A stretch of 64,000 nt of DNA, from contig NC_083342.1 in assembly GCF_019175385.1 (NCBI RefSeq), positions 116,002,376 to 116,066,375 of the forward strand, given 5' to 3'. Within the stretch, counting starts at the first letter, position 1. Each line of letters opens with the position of its first letter. Under the pieces are notes generated by a model. The model searched no databases. It saw only the letters and a list, made by a program, of their open reading frames with translations, and was not told the DNA's origin. Shown piece after piece: positions 9,975 to 21,651 of this stretch. Origin of the DNA: Lycium barbarum. Lineage: Eukaryota; Streptophyta; Magnoliopsida; Solanales; Solanaceae. Made by a program: the position numbers and the translations under genes.

Positions 9975-12905
9975 GGGCAGCGGCCGTGAGATTCAAAAGT
10001 TGCTAAAAAGATACCAAAGTGTTTAAGCTCTTCTTTCTGCTGTGTTCAATAGCTGTTGAGGGAAAGCAAAGTTCTTCATTGCTGTTTGCTTTCTGCATAT
10101 TAGGTAACCTCAAAAACCTTGCAGTGTTAATTTCCTAGCATCAAAGATGGGTTAAATGATTCGCTTTATTTTGATGAAGTTAAATGATTAGCTTTATTGG
10201 TGGGTATTGAATGCTATTTCTTTGGTTGAATGTTGCATTCCAATGATGATATTTTATTAAGTTCCTATTCTGTCTTGTTCAAGTCTTTGCCTATGATTCT
10301 GTGATTTTTTCTCCTTTTTAGTCTCTTTATCTTGTGCCATTGACAAGAATCAGTTAGTTTGTTTGTGTTGCATCGTGTGCATTTGAGCTGTCACACCCCT
10401 TTTTTCACTCCTGTTTAAACGAAAGGTGTTAAAGAGTTTCCATTTGAAGTGACGTTTTGAGAGGGGATTATTTATTCATTGTTGCCATTTGGAATTGAGT
10501 TTTGGTGTTCCCAGTAACCTTTTATTTGAATCCCTAATCAAAAGGAAGGTTTTTGATTCCTAAGTTATGGTCTGCAAAAACAAAGGACCGTGTAAGGAAT
10601 TCTATTGAACGGGGGAAGGTAGAAGGTGTTAATGATAAGCTATTAACACCAAATCCACAACTCAATCACATGCGCAAATTAGGTGTTCACAATTACATTA
10701 AACCTAATTAAACTAAATACTATCTGAGATAATTAATTAATTAAATTGACGCTAAAATGCGCAAATAAGGAAAGAAATTTTTTTTTTCTTTGGTATTTTG
10801 TGAATGAGAGATGCAATTAATAAATGCACCAAAATTGGGAAATCTATTAAAATAAACTAAAATTCATCTAAATATTGTCAACTTTAGGAGAAATTAAAAT
10901 GGTGCAAAATTAAGTGTTCACAGTGTCAACTCCGATGGGATAAAATTATGGAGAAGAATTATGAAATAAAAGGAGTTGACTTTGGTGTTGGTTGTGGAAG
11001 GAGCATATGATTTTGCTAGAACATGTGATATAATGGACTAATACAGAAAAATGAATAACCATGGCTGTATACTTTGGTGATTAGTAAAGTAGCTAGTGTG
11101 TCCATGTACTCAAGGAGTCCTGTGCAGGGTATCATTTGTTTATAAGCTGTCGAACGGCCACTCAAGTTGGCATGGAAGGGGCTGGAAAAATTCCATAAGG
11201 AATTTATGACTATCTAGTAGAGGGGGACGTGTGTGTGTTTGGGGGGGATATTTGGAGAGGAAAGGGATTCATAGCTTTCTCCCTGGATTCCTTCTATAGA
11301 GAACTTGTTGGAACAGCGTAAAGGAAGGTTTGTTCAAGCGTGGAATAAGGTCATGTTCTTCACTTGGAATCCATGTTGCATATAGGTAGGTGGTTAGATA
11401 TTTTTGAGGTATAAGGAATACTTGTAATTGCGGCCTCTACTGCTAAGACCATCTTGGTGTATGTTAATGGTTTCTTGATCTATCCCCCCTGCCTCACGAA
11501 AAACACACATGGAAACTTGGTATACTGTATACAATTGGAGATGCAATACAGATCACGGTGAGTTGGTCCAGTTTACATAAGGAGCAATGAAACATGCCAT
11601 ATACCATTCCATTGTAGGTCTACGTCAGAATTGTGGCTGGGTATTGATTTTGGTTAATATTTCATGGATAGTGCCGGCCACATGGGACAAGTGGTGGAGG
11701 CATGGAAGTACTGAAGATCGGCAATGACAGGAGTACAGCTTGCTGGAACAGCACTGTCGTGTCTCTTTGAACTAACCTGGAAGGAGAAGAATAAAAAATG
11801 TTTCAGACTGTAAATTGTATGTAAATGTCTAAGGAAGTTAATTTGCTTCATTTGTCTTTTGGGGTAAAGAGAGAATTCTAAGGTAGTTGGGCCAATGGGA
11901 TACGTGGCGGTTGTTTGGCATGGGGGGCGGGGCAGGGGGGGGGGAGTGGATATGACGCTACCATTTTATCTTGAGCTCACTTAAATACCAGTTGCTTTTC
12001 AAAGTTTTCTGCACTCCAAACAGTTATGCCTGAGAAGATGTCATCTGTTTTTTCTTTTTTTGGGTCGTTTTGCATGTGTTGCCTTTTGTTGGTTTGGAGA
12101 ATTCTAGTGTAGAATACCTTACCTGGTCAACCCCACCCCCTTCCACCAATAAAGAAAAGAGTGTTCAAGTGAAGAAACTTTTCTTAATTGGTTACAAAAG
12201 GTGTTTATATGGAGGCTCAGAGGAGGTGGTATAGAACTATTGAACTGTTGATTTAACTTTTTCCTTGCTGAATGGAGGATTGATGGAGAATGACTTGTGA
12301 GTTATGGCTTTACAATTGATAGGGTATGTTGTTTATACTCGGGTGCGGATCTAGAGGTCGGATTCTTTATCATTTAAGTTTTAGGATTCAGGGTTATGGA
12401 TCCGAGTGCTGATACCCAAAAATCAAACTAAATACCCAATCAATCTATACTTCTTGTTTATAGATGCAGTCAAAGCACCCAAAGTAAGTTGACAAAATCT
12501 GGTGTGGATCCCACACTCACAACCACATCATTTTGAAGGGTCGGGGGAAAAAAAAGAAGAAAGATAGGGGATCCCTGTAGTTTTGCTTTGTTTGACACTG
12601 GTGAACTGCTGCTCAGATCTGGATGTGTTAGGAACATTTGCATCTCTTTATGAGTATCTCATGGTAAAATTCTCTGAATGGATGCTGATGGTGCCAGGTT
12701 TTTTTTTTGCTAAGGTGTCACCAAGCTTTTTATTTTCTTGCTGTTTGGTTGCTTACCCAAGTGTACTCTGCTGCTAGTTGCTAAGGATTTTTGTTTTTAA
12801 CTTTGGTTGATTTTTCTGGACGCTGCAACTGTTAGATGTTGGAAATTTATTTGCCTGTTTGTGATTGGTTCATGATGCATATGTGATGGAGTTTGGGTTT
12901 TACAG
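9975..12905 (+). other. 5'UTR exon and leader intron of DUF641 gene (inferred)
   Basis: A leader exon about 9975-10103 ends at a donor (ATTAG/GTAACC). The matching acceptor is TTTTACAG at 12898-12905, leaving 63 bases of 5'UTR before the ATG at 12969. The 2.8-kb intron is AT-rich with no coding region. It contains a G-run cluster (11922-11944) and a TGTCACACCCC stretch at about 10388 that resembles an LTR start but has no partner I could find. Transcript evidence would settle the structure. Confidence 0.5.
11922..11944 (+). other. G-run cluster (possible G-quadruplex)
   Basis: Runs of 6, 4 and 10 guanines separated by one or two bases lie in an otherwise AT-rich leader intron. A 10-base run can supply two G-tracts, so a four-tract quadruplex is possible on the transcribed RNA. 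Confidence 0.5.
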
Positions 12906-12968
12906 GTTAATTACCACACTTTTCTAGGGGTCGGGCTTTAAACTAATCTAATCTCATTACAAGTAGCT

Positions 12969-14237
12969 ATGCAACCCAGTGGTGCAAGAGATACACAACT
13001 CCGTGAGAGCAATAGCCAGAAGGTCCATCCGCAACCAATGGAGGAAGCCGCAAACCAAAATCCTGAAGCAGTTGAGGCTATGGTATCTAGGATTTTTACA
13101 AATATCTCCTCTCTGAAGTCTGCCTACATTCAACTCCAATCTGCTCATACTCCTTATGACCCTGACAAAATCCAAGCTGCTGATAAACTAGTAATTTCGG
13201 AGCTGAAGAATCTCTCTGAACTTAAGCACTTCTACAGGGAGCACAATCCCAAACCTGTTTGTGTTTCACCTCAAGACTCTCGCTTGGCTGCGGAGATCCA
13301 AGAACAGCAGAGTTTGTTGAAAACATATGAAGTTATGGTGAAGAAGTTTCAATCTGAGATTCAGAATAAAGATTCTGAGATTCATCAGCTGCAGCAGCAG
13401 ATACAAGAGGCCAATCAGAAGCGTGTCAAATTGGAGAAAAACCTTAAGCTCAGGGGCTTGTCAGCAAAAGAATCAGAGAATGCAGTTGACGAGAACGGGC
13501 ATTTCTCCATGGACCTAACTCCTGAGCTTTTCAGGTCAGCAGTGGAAGCTGCTTATAAGGCCATTCACGACTTTTCTAAGCCATTGATCAACATGATGAA
13601 AGCTGCTGGTTGGGATCTTGATGCTGCAGCAAGCTCCATTGACCCAGATATAGTTTATGCAAAGAGAGCTCACAAGAAATATGCGTTTGAATCACATATC
13701 TGCCAAAGAATGTTCTCTGGATTTCAGAATGAATTCTTCTCTGTGAAACATGAGAATTCAGCTGTTACCGAGGATAGTTTTTACCACCAGTATCTTGCAT
13801 TACGGGAAATGGATCCACTGGATGTTGTAGGCCAAAGTCCAGATTCCCTTTTTGGGAACTTTTGCCGAAGCAAATACTTAGCGGTGGTTCATGCAAAGAT
13901 GGAGGCTGCATTTTTCGGGAACTTGGATCAACGAAACTATGTTATGGGTGGTGGACACCCAAGAACAGCTTTCTATCAGGCTTTTCTGAAACTAGCCAAG
14001 TCAATTTGGCTTTTGCAAAGGTTGGCATATTCATTTGATCCTCCAGTTAAGGTTTTTCAAGTCAAGAAGGGAAGTTGTTTCTCAGAGGTTCATATGGAAA
14101 GCGTGCTGAAAAATTTCATTGTAGATGATAACGAGGAGAAGCCTAAGGTTGGTCTGATGGTTATGCCTGGTTTCTATATCAGGGGCAGTGTGATCCAGAG
14201 CCAAGTTTACCTAACTGGTGTGAAGGTTACCGAATGA
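12969..14237 (+). CDS. DUF641 / GRAVITROPIC IN THE LIGHT 1-like protein
   Basis: A single-exon, 422-residue protein. Residues about 30-160 form the DUF641 domain (AMVSRIFTNISSLKSAYIQL, then AADKLVISELKNLSELKHFY). A coiled coil rich in Q, E and K follows at about 105-160 (SEIHQLQQQIQEANQKRVKL). The conserved C-terminal GIL1-like region includes SPDSLFGNFCRSKYLAVVHA, HPRTAFYQAFLKLAKSIWLL and a final FYIRGSVIQSQVYLTG. The length fits the shorter Arabidopsis paralogues rather than GIL1 itself. GIL1 is known to act in light control of gravitropism and IRKI binds a receptor kinase; the role of this paralogue is unknown. The ATG lies 63 bases after a probable leader-intron acceptor. No truncation or stop is seen. 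Confidence 0.9.
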   Translation: MQPSGARDTQLRESNSQKVHPQPMEEAANQNPEAVEAMVSRIFTNISSLKSAYIQLQSAHTPYDPDKIQAADKLVISELKNLSELKHFYREHNPKPVCVSPQDSRLAAEIQEQQSLLKTYEVMVKKFQSEIQNKDSEIHQLQQQIQEANQKRVKLEKNLKLRGLSAKESENAVDENGHFSMDLTPELFRSAVEAAYKAIHDFSKPLINMMKAAGWDLDAAASSIDPDIVYAKRAHKKYAFESHICQRMFSGFQNEFFSVKHENSAVTEDSFYHQYLALREMDPLDVVGQSPDSLFGNFCRSKYLAVVHAKMEAAFFGNLDQRNYVMGGGHPRTAFYQAFLKLAKSIWLLQRLAYSFDPPVKVFQVKKGSCFSEVHMESVLKNFIVDDNEEKPKVGLMVMPGFYIRGSVIQSQVYLTGVKVTE

Positions 14238-16321
14238 TATTATGTATATCGTGTTTTTTGCTTTTATCATGCCTTATGTTCTAGCAAGTGTGCTTGTTGT
14301 TACATGCTGGTCAGTCTGATGTAAAATGTGTCTTCAGTAATGACTAGATGTCTCCGTATGGTCAGGCAAAGAATTGAAGTTGGAGAACTTTCTGTTCATG
14401 AACATAATTTTAGTTCTTGATTTTGGGACAATAGATGTCTTGATTCCCGACTATAAGTTTTCTCATGAAATTGATTTTGCTTCCAATACTGATGGATAGT
14501 ATTGTATATCGCATATTTTTGCTGTTATATATACATGATAACGCCAATGCACTTTTGTCTCTGTAAATTTTTATGATATGGAAATGGATCTTAGTAGCCA
14601 TAACAGCTCTGTTTAATTTCATCTCATAACATGTATTTCCAGATCTTGGCAATAAAAATTTAAGGTTACAGGCGGTTTGGTTTAGCCAGATAAACTAAAC
14701 ACGACAGAAATATTCAACTGTCGTCTTGGAATAGAACTTACTCTCTAGATTTATTGTTCGTATCTTTTTAAAAATATTTTTCATGTTTAATAGGTCAAAA
14801 TGTTTTAGAAAGCATTTCCCCGGCTAGGAAAGTAAGTTTTTTAAAAATGCTTTCCTAGTGGGAGTAGGGAGAACAAGTTTCACAAATGTGTCTCCTCTCC
14901 ACCCTCCAATGCCCCCCTCCTTGACCACCCAATCCGCACGTCATCTCACTCACGTAGTGTTTTCTTAAATTAATTATAAATTCTTAGGATAATATTTTCT
15001 TGCTTACTTATTATTACTAAAATGTTTAGTTGGTCGAACGATCCCTATTTATTTCTTATATTTGGCAGGTTTCTGAGTAAAGAGGAGGGCCAAAAAGAAA
15101 AAGAAGCAAGAAAGTTATGTTGTGAAACAGTGAAAGCCATCGAAATGAGGTGATGGGGTTGACTAGTTTTCTTTGAATATGTCCTAGATTCCGTGTGCAT
15201 GGACCGTGAAGTTAGCTGCTCCAAGTTTTTGAGAACATGATATTACGTACATACATTATTAATTTAACTCTCTTCTGAATTTTTGGACGGTTTAATCACC
15301 TTCCTTCAATTCGACCTAAACTGATGTCGTGTCTCACTTCAATCTTTTGATTTGTTCTACAAAATTCTCAAACATAAATTAACGAAAGAGTATAGTGTTT
15401 TTGCGGAAATGATAACATTAATTTGAAAAGAAGCTATCAACTTAACAAGTTCAAGTTTTGATGCCTATTGTTTCAAGACAACTTTTATAAGTCCGTTTTA
15501 GCAACAAATTTCCTTCAACCTATGTAAAGGAGGTAAAGCACAACATCTTTATCCTTACATGTACATTTTTTATTTGAGCAAGTTGTTGCTTTTTTGTACT
15601 TATTAAGAATAAAAATTGGCTGGAAGGATTCTCAAATGGTAAGCTCCAGCTACAGTGTGAGCCTTTCAGATGTGTATTTGATCTTCAAAATGAAAGTGAC
15701 AATCTGAATTATGAGATCTCAGATCTCTACATTATACTCTAATATTATTTAAGATTTATAAAATAATACAATGGAATAAATAATTTAGCTTGATACAAGC
15801 ATGATGTTGGTCAGCAGTTTACTCTTATATTAATTTATTTAATTTGTCTGAGACAAGTTGCGGTATTCATGGATGAGGAAGCGTACTCTGCACAAGCTAA
15901 TCAAACCGTTGGCATCACTGAGATAACCAAGATAACCAATTTGTCTTGGTTTATGGAATTTATCCCATTGTTTGAGTTTATTTTTAAAAATCATTCTAAT
16001 ATCAAGGCGAGTTGTCATTTGGTAGAAATTTACGTGCTTACACCAAATTTTAAGTGGAGAAACTACAACAGTAAAAAAATCTTTTCTCAAGCAAACCTTT
16101 CTTCTTCTTTTTTGTTTGTTTCAATCTTTTAACATTATTGTTATTATAGACAAAATAAGCAACCGTTAAGTAAATCAAAAGAAAATAAATCAATTCCTTT
16201 GACAAGAATTAATTGCAAACTCTGCACCCAGTTCTTTGAAGGTTCTTGCACGTGTAGAATCATTAAATTAAAGGAAACGAAGTCAACTCTTACGTATGTG
16301 ACAAACCCTTTAATTGATTTC
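14238..16321. other. Intergenic and PMEI-1 upstream region
   Basis: The first few hundred bases are the DUF641 3'UTR. The rest is AT-rich. Bases 15614-15905 are a module (starting TTGGCTGGAAGG and ending GCACAAGCTAATCAAACCG) that recurs, diverged, at 26287-26570 and in part at 25440-25510. A G-box, CACGTG, lies at 16249-16254, about 230 bp before the PMEI-1 start. Confidence 0.6.
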
Positions 16322-16329
16322 TATATAAA
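16322..16329 (+). promoter_or_regulatory. TATA box of PMEI-1
   Basis: TATATAAA lies 158 bp upstream of the chosen ATG. The same TATATAAACC context precedes the two other PMEI genes. Confidence 0.75.
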
Positions 16330-16479
16330 CCCCAACTGCCTAGCAACCTTTTCATAAATCGACATTGCTCAATAACCCATACTCTCTTCACATTTCCACA
16401 CCAAGAATCAAGACAATTGTCAAAGTGTTACTCTTTTCATACACCTATAGCTTTTGCTTCCTTCTATTTCCCAAATATA

Positions 16480-17133
16480 ATGGAGAAAATTACCCTTTCT
16501 CTAATTTTGTTTCTCTTCAATGTCTCTATCTTCACATTTGTTGGAGGAGTGGAGGGCACTAGTGCTAGTCATTCACAACCTCGTGTTAACAAATTTGTGG
16601 AGGCACAATGCAGGCGCACTCATTATCCAAAGTTGTGCATGACTTCTTTGTCAAATTATGTCACTCCCGCATCTGAACCCCAAGAGCTAGCTCAAGCAGC
16701 ATTGAAAGTGAGCTTAGTAAAAGCTATCTACACGAAAGCTTACGTGAACAAGGTTTGTAAACAACTCGAACAAACCAAGTCTAAGGATTATCAAGTGGTG
16801 AAAGATTGTTTAGATCAAATCTCAGATGGCGTTTCCTTGCTTTTCAACTCCGTGGAAGAGCTTCACCATTTGAATTTAGACAAGGAAAGTGATATGTTAT
16901 GGCATAGGAGTAATGTTCAAACTTGGCTTAGCACAGTTTTGACTGATGCTTTCACTTGCATGGATGGGATCTCTGGCCACAAATTGGGTGGTTATAGAGT
17001 AAAGGCTACAATTAAAGCTAAGGTTCTAAATGTTGCACAAGTCACTAGCAATGCTTTAGCTTTGTTTAATGGATACGCTATTAGGCACAAGGCTTCCCAT
17101 CACTCCAACTCTGGCAAAATTAACAAGCCCTAG
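16480..17133 (+). CDS. Pectin methylesterase inhibitor-like protein (PMEI-1)
   Basis: An intronless, 217-residue secreted protein. Residues 1-26 form a hydrophobic signal peptide (MEKITLSLILFLFN start). The PMEI four-helix domain follows with the conserved cysteines: Cys44 and Cys53 (QCRRTHYPKLC hairpin), Cys110 (VVKDCLDQ) and Cys160 (FTCMDG). An extra Cys93 (NKVCKQ) is not found in the two related genes. Family knowledge: such proteins bind and inhibit pectin methylesterases (or, in related members, invertases) in the cell wall; the target here is unknown. An in-frame ATG at 16417 would add 21 residues before the signal peptide; 16480 is preferred because the sister genes start with the same MEK. 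A TATA box and G-box sit upstream. It is diverged from PMEI-2 and PMEI-3, so the duplication is older. Confidence 0.9.
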   Translation: MEKITLSLILFLFNVSIFTFVGGVEGTSASHSQPRVNKFVEAQCRRTHYPKLCMTSLSNYVTPASEPQELAQAALKVSLVKAIYTKAYVNKVCKQLEQTKSKDYQVVKDCLDQISDGVSLLFNSVEELHHLNLDKESDMLWHRSNVQTWLSTVLTDAFTCMDGISGHKLGGYRVKATIKAKVLNVAQVTSNALALFNGYAIRHKASHHSNSGKINKP

Positions 17134-17488
17134 AATTCAGAAGCTCTGCATTTGATTTTTAATCTTTCTATTATTTTTGTTATGTATGTCAAAGCATATG
17201 TAACTTCAGTTCTCTCTCCGTATAATAGATTTTGATACTCTTTATTTCTTGTTTTCTTTTCCTTGTATTACTACATTTGAAACACGTTTCAGTACATCTA
17301 GTTCGATATTGCCATAAGAAATTAAAATCTAGACAAGGGATAATGATCTAATTAAAGCAAAATAAGATACAATTGGTTAATAAGCAATAAAGAGTAAAAG
17401 AAACTCGAGTTTATCTGTAAATTATTATGTAAAATGTTGCTTAGTCGAGTTAATTTGGACTAAAAAGTAGATCATATAGACGTGTCCA

Positions 17489-18200
17489 CTATACGGGCCA
17501 GAGTGTTGGGCAGTCAAGAACTTTCACGTCCAAAAGATGAAAGTTGCGGAAATGAGAATGTTGCGATGGATGTGTGGGCACACCAGGCAAGATAGGATTA
17601 GGAATGAAGATATTCGGGATAAGGTGGGAGTGGCATCAGTGGAGGACAAGATACGGGAAGCGAGGCTGAGATGGTTTGGGCACGTGAGGAGGAGAGACAC
17701 TATGCCCCAGTGCGGAGGTGTGAAAGGTTAGCTATGGATGGTTTCAGAAGATGTAGAGATAGGCCGAAGAAGTATTGGAGAGAGGTGCTTAAATAGGACA
17801 TGGCGCAGTTCTAGCTTACCGTGGACATGACCTTAGATAGGAGGTTATGGAGGACTCAGATTAGGGTAGAAGGCTAGTAGGTAGTCGCAGTTTTGATCTA
17901 TAGTCTATTGTCCTTTGATTCTTGCTACTATATTTTGTTTCTCGTACTTCGATTATCTTATTTATCTGTGGTAGCTATTGCTTCTTTTTTTCAGACGGCT
18001 CTATCATGACTTTTTCGCTTTCTTTAGTTTCATTTTCATTTTGCTTTGAACTGCTTGTGCTTATCTGACCTTTTCTCGACGTGTTTTCTCTTGAGCCGAG
18101 AGTCTTTCGGAAACAGCCTCCAAGATAGGGGTAAGGTTTGCATATACTTTATCCTCCCCAGACCCCCACATTGTGGGATTTCACTGGTATGTTGTTGTTG
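17489..18200 (+). mobile_element. 5'-truncated RTE-clade LINE
   Basis: This plus-strand copy starts inside the reverse transcriptase C-terminus ([20 protein letters not shown], then [14 protein letters not shown]), and continues past the ORF end marked by DMTLDRRLWRTQIRVEG in a shifted frame, through the spacer to GTATGTTGTTGTTG. The flanks are 14-bp duplications TATA(G/T)ACGTGTCCA at 17475-17488 and 18201-18214, 13 of 14 matching. It lies about 350 bp downstream of PMEI-1. Confidence 0.9.
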
Positions 18201-18540
18201 TATATACGTGTCCAACTCAAACAAAAAATTCATTTACTAGTTGGTTCTTCTATATATATATAGTCTTATTTAATTAGGAAATTAAACTAATAAAAGTTCT
18301 TTTGTTTATCATGACTATATATCAGACAAACCAAACTAGACATTTTATTTTTTATTTTTTATGCTTTGATAATTCTTCTTATGGTAAATTCGTGCTACAT
18401 ATGCAATGTAGATCAAGCCCAAAGCTTTTAGATGGATTATGCCTAAACTGGCAAGAGTATATATACTCAACCAACCTGCCTAAACCTCATTGAGCGAGCT
18501 ATATTTTCATGGGTAAAATTTGACACCCTTCATATAGTGT

Positions 18541-18642
18541 CATCATCAGGTCTACATGAACTCCATTAATTTGGCATCATCAGGTCTACATGAACTCCAT
18601 TAATTTGGCATCATCAGGTCTACATGAACTCCATTAATTTGG
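18541..18642. repeat. Minisatellite, 34 bp x 3
   Basis: Three perfect tandem copies of a 34-bp unit that starts CATCATCAGGTCTACATGAA occupy 18541-18574, 18575-18608 and 18609-18642. Perfect identity implies a recent expansion. Confidence 0.97.
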
Positions 18643-18847
18643 ATTTGGTGGTTCTTCAAACTAAATTACAAAGGAAAAAAGGGAAATGACATAAATGTAT
18701 AACCTTTTACACTCAATTGTATCTGCTTAGCCAAGAAGTTCGTTTTGTCACTAGCCCAGAAAAACATAGACAAGTAGCCAAAAGTTGTACACTAATTTAA
18801 ACTTTAGTATATGAGGGTCTGAACTCTGATCCCGTGATCCGTCTCGT

Positions 18848-19713
18848 TTAATACCTAGATGGACCCTTAAACTTGGCATGTTTTGTAAGATAGGCATATA
18901 AACTTATAAGGTGACCAGATAGACACTTAAACTTACTCAAAGTGTATTTTTCAAGTTTTTCAGTTGTTTTGAAAACAAAAACTATATTTTTCAAACACTC
19001 ACAATTTTCATGGCCAAACAAGCCCTAAATATATCACAAAATATTTTTTTTAAAATGCAAAAATAAGGCAAACGCATATACATGAGACTATAAATGTGCA
19101 CTTAAACCAATAAATACTCGCTAATCGCAATTTTGCAGCTTTCAATTAACTCGGATTGTTTTTTTACACTTGAATAATTAAAAAACAATAACTTTAACCA
19201 ATAAAAATCCTTAAAAAAAGAAATTTCAAATTAAGAAATTTCTAAGTTCAGTATTTCAAGTGTAAAAGAAATTTCAAATTAAGAAAACTATAAAGCCGAG
19301 AAGAAAATCCTTAAAAAAAAGATTTTTTTTAATTTGAAATTTCTTTTTTTAAGGATTTTTATTGGTTAAAATTATTGTTTTTTAATTATTCAAGTGTAAA
19401 AAAAAACCGAGTTAATTGAAAGCTGCAAAATTGCGATTAGCGAGTATTTATTGGTTTAAGTGCATATTTATAGTCTCATGTATATGCGTTTGCCTTATTT
19501 TTGCATTTTAAAAAAAATATTTTGTGATATATTTAGGGCTTGTTTGGCCATGAAAATTGTGAGTGTTTGAAAAATATAGTTTTTGTTTTCAAAACAACTG
19601 AAAAACTTGAAAAATATACTTTGAGTAAGTTTAAGTGTCTATCTGGTCACCTTATAAGTTTATATGTCTATCTTACAAAACATGTCAAGTTTAAGGGTCC
19701 ATCTGGGTATTAA
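18848..19713. mobile_element. Long inverted repeat (foldback element)
   Basis: Two arms of about 370-380 bp (18848 to about 19225, and about 19335 to 19713) are highly similar inverted copies around a spacer of about 100 bp. The arms start TTAATACC(T/C)AGATGGACCC and match nearly throughout, including GGCCATGAAAATTGTGAG and CATGTATATGCGTTTGCC. TTAA is present at both outer ends, and no longer target duplication was found. There is no ORF. A transcript would form a long double-stranded hairpin. Confidence 0.88.
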
Positions 19714-20582
19714 GCCTACTTCAATTTATCAGTCATGTGGGTCTGAAGTTTACTTTTTTGAAAATAAGAAGCATTAATGTTAAGGATGTTAAAGAAGTTT
19801 GGTGACATAAATTATTTAATCTTTAGCATTAATGCTTTTTTATTTATATTTATGTCAGATTTCTAATAACTTTTTCATCGAAGTGAGTTACAAGTAAGTA
19901 AAGTTATTATTAATCTCCATCAAAAGGTTCAGGAGAGGAATTTTTTTTTGGCAAAATAAAAGCAGTAGAAAGAAAAAAGGCCAAATAGTTTAATTAAACT
20001 TTTTAAAAATTTGCAACTTATGACTTCAGCACACGGGTTAAAAGTTGATTTATTGTATTGCTCGCAAGCTGTTAGATCCAAGGCACAAAATTATTTATCT
20101 TATTTTTCAGCACAAATATAATGAATATACAAAGATATACATGGAATATACACAAAATGTACACGAGGAGGAGGAGAAGAAGAAAAAGTAGTACTGTTTT
20201 TAGGTAGTGATACTGGCAGAGGCTGATTTAGAATTTCAATAATATGGGTAAACCACTAAAATAGAAAACAAAAAATGTATTTAGTGGGAATTGATACCTT
20301 TCCTTTGATAAAATACTAAATAACTTAACATTCAACCAAATTCAATATTAAGCCTTTTTAAAGCATGGGTGCCAACGAATAATGTTTGTTCAATCGTAAG
20401 AAATATATATATAAACTACCTAGTTTGGCGGAGAAACCATGGGCTCACATGCACCACAAATTGGGCTATAAATCTGGATACTGGTGGAGAAAGTTTGTTG
20501 GCCACCAGGTAATAGATTTTTTTTTTTAAATGTGTAAAGTGGGCTAAACCGGCTTAAAAAGGAATCCGGCTATTTTATGTCA
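19714..20582. other. Intergenic, nothing recognised
   Basis: AT-rich sequence without a coding region. A diverged stretch near 20218-20390 (GGCTGATTTAGAATTTC ... GGGTGCCAACGAA) resembles a common dispersed plant repeat, but I cannot set its ends. Confidence 0.4.
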
Positions 20583-21651
20583 CTAGACGGCCTATACCCG
20601 TGCTGTGCACGGGCCCAACACTTCGGATTATAGTATATCTATATATACGTAGTTGTGTTTAGATAGTGATAATATATATATATATATATACTATGTTCAA
20701 AATACGATTAATATAACATTGTAGTTTGTGCTCGGAATCTAAAACTTTATTTTATTCGTGTTTGCTACGAAAATTTATTAATACTTTTTAAAAGAGAAGA
20801 CTTGTTTAAAAGAAAACTATTTTCCTCTCTTTGAGATAAAATAATAGTAATATTTAAGCATCAGTTGATACTTTCAATTTTAATTCAATTAATTTAAAAG
20901 TGTAAAATACTTATTATTTTTTATCAAATTTTGATTTGGATAATTCTAATTCAAATTATTAAATTAATTTTACATGTTTAAAACGAAACAAAGTAGAAAT
21001 TAATTTTCTATTTAAACGAAGAAATACTATTTTTTAAGTTTTGGTAAATATTCTCGGTTTAACTCATTTTACTTGTCATGTTGTCTTTTGCATGGTTTTT
21101 TAAGGAAACGTGAATTAGAATTATAATTTGATTAATTAACCTTATTCATTATTTGATCTTCATTTGATATTAATCTCTTTTCACATTTGTTAGAGTAAGA
21201 ATAAAAATAAAAAAGTAATTAAATTGTATCTTATTTTTTAAATATATATATTTTAAGTATATTTATTTTAGTAAACATAACAAATAAATGACATGGCGGA
21301 ATGGGGTCCATATTTTTTGCTGTGCAATAATTTCATTTGCTTTCACTAATGGGTTAATATACATGTGGCAATGAATCCACTATTATTGACTTGATGAGGA
21401 TACTTTGGGAATTATATGAATATTGTTTGATTTTTTAATATATGGGGTGCACGTTTTTTTTTTTTGACGTTGCCTTTTTTTTTTTTAATATGAGGTCCAC
21501 TCTTTTTTTCATGAGTTTGGAGAGAGTGGGGTCCACTCTTTTTTTTTCATGCGTTTGGAGAGGGTGGGGTTCACCTTTTTTTTTTTTTTTTTTTTTTTTT
21601 AAGAGTGACTGTCGACAAAGCATGGGTAAACCGATGCTTCTATATAGTAGA
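20583..21651 (-). mobile_element. Non-autonomous Helitron, minus strand
   Basis: Read on the minus strand, the 3' end shows the Helitron signature: a hairpin with stem CCCGTGC/GCACGGG and a 3-base loop (20597-20613), ten bases of spacer, then CTAG (20586-20583) followed by host T. A matching 5' end, TCTACTATATAGAAGCATCG, starts at 21651. No terminal inverted repeat or TSD is seen, as expected. No Rep/helicase ORF is present. The host base before the TC is T rather than the usual A, because the 5' end abuts another Helitron unit, so the exact 5' limit is uncertain. Confidence 0.75.

Noticed and set aside
10388..10922. Possible solo LTR (TGTCACACCCC ... TGTTCACA)
   Set aside because: No matching 5-bp flanks were found and the right limit is arbitrary.
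16365..16479. Upstream in-frame ATG of PMEI-1 at 16417
   Set aside because: Using it would bury the signal peptide behind 21 residues; the sister genes start at the equivalent MEK.
20670..20692. AT dinucleotide run as a promoter
   Set aside because: It lies within the Helitron and has no gene downstream.
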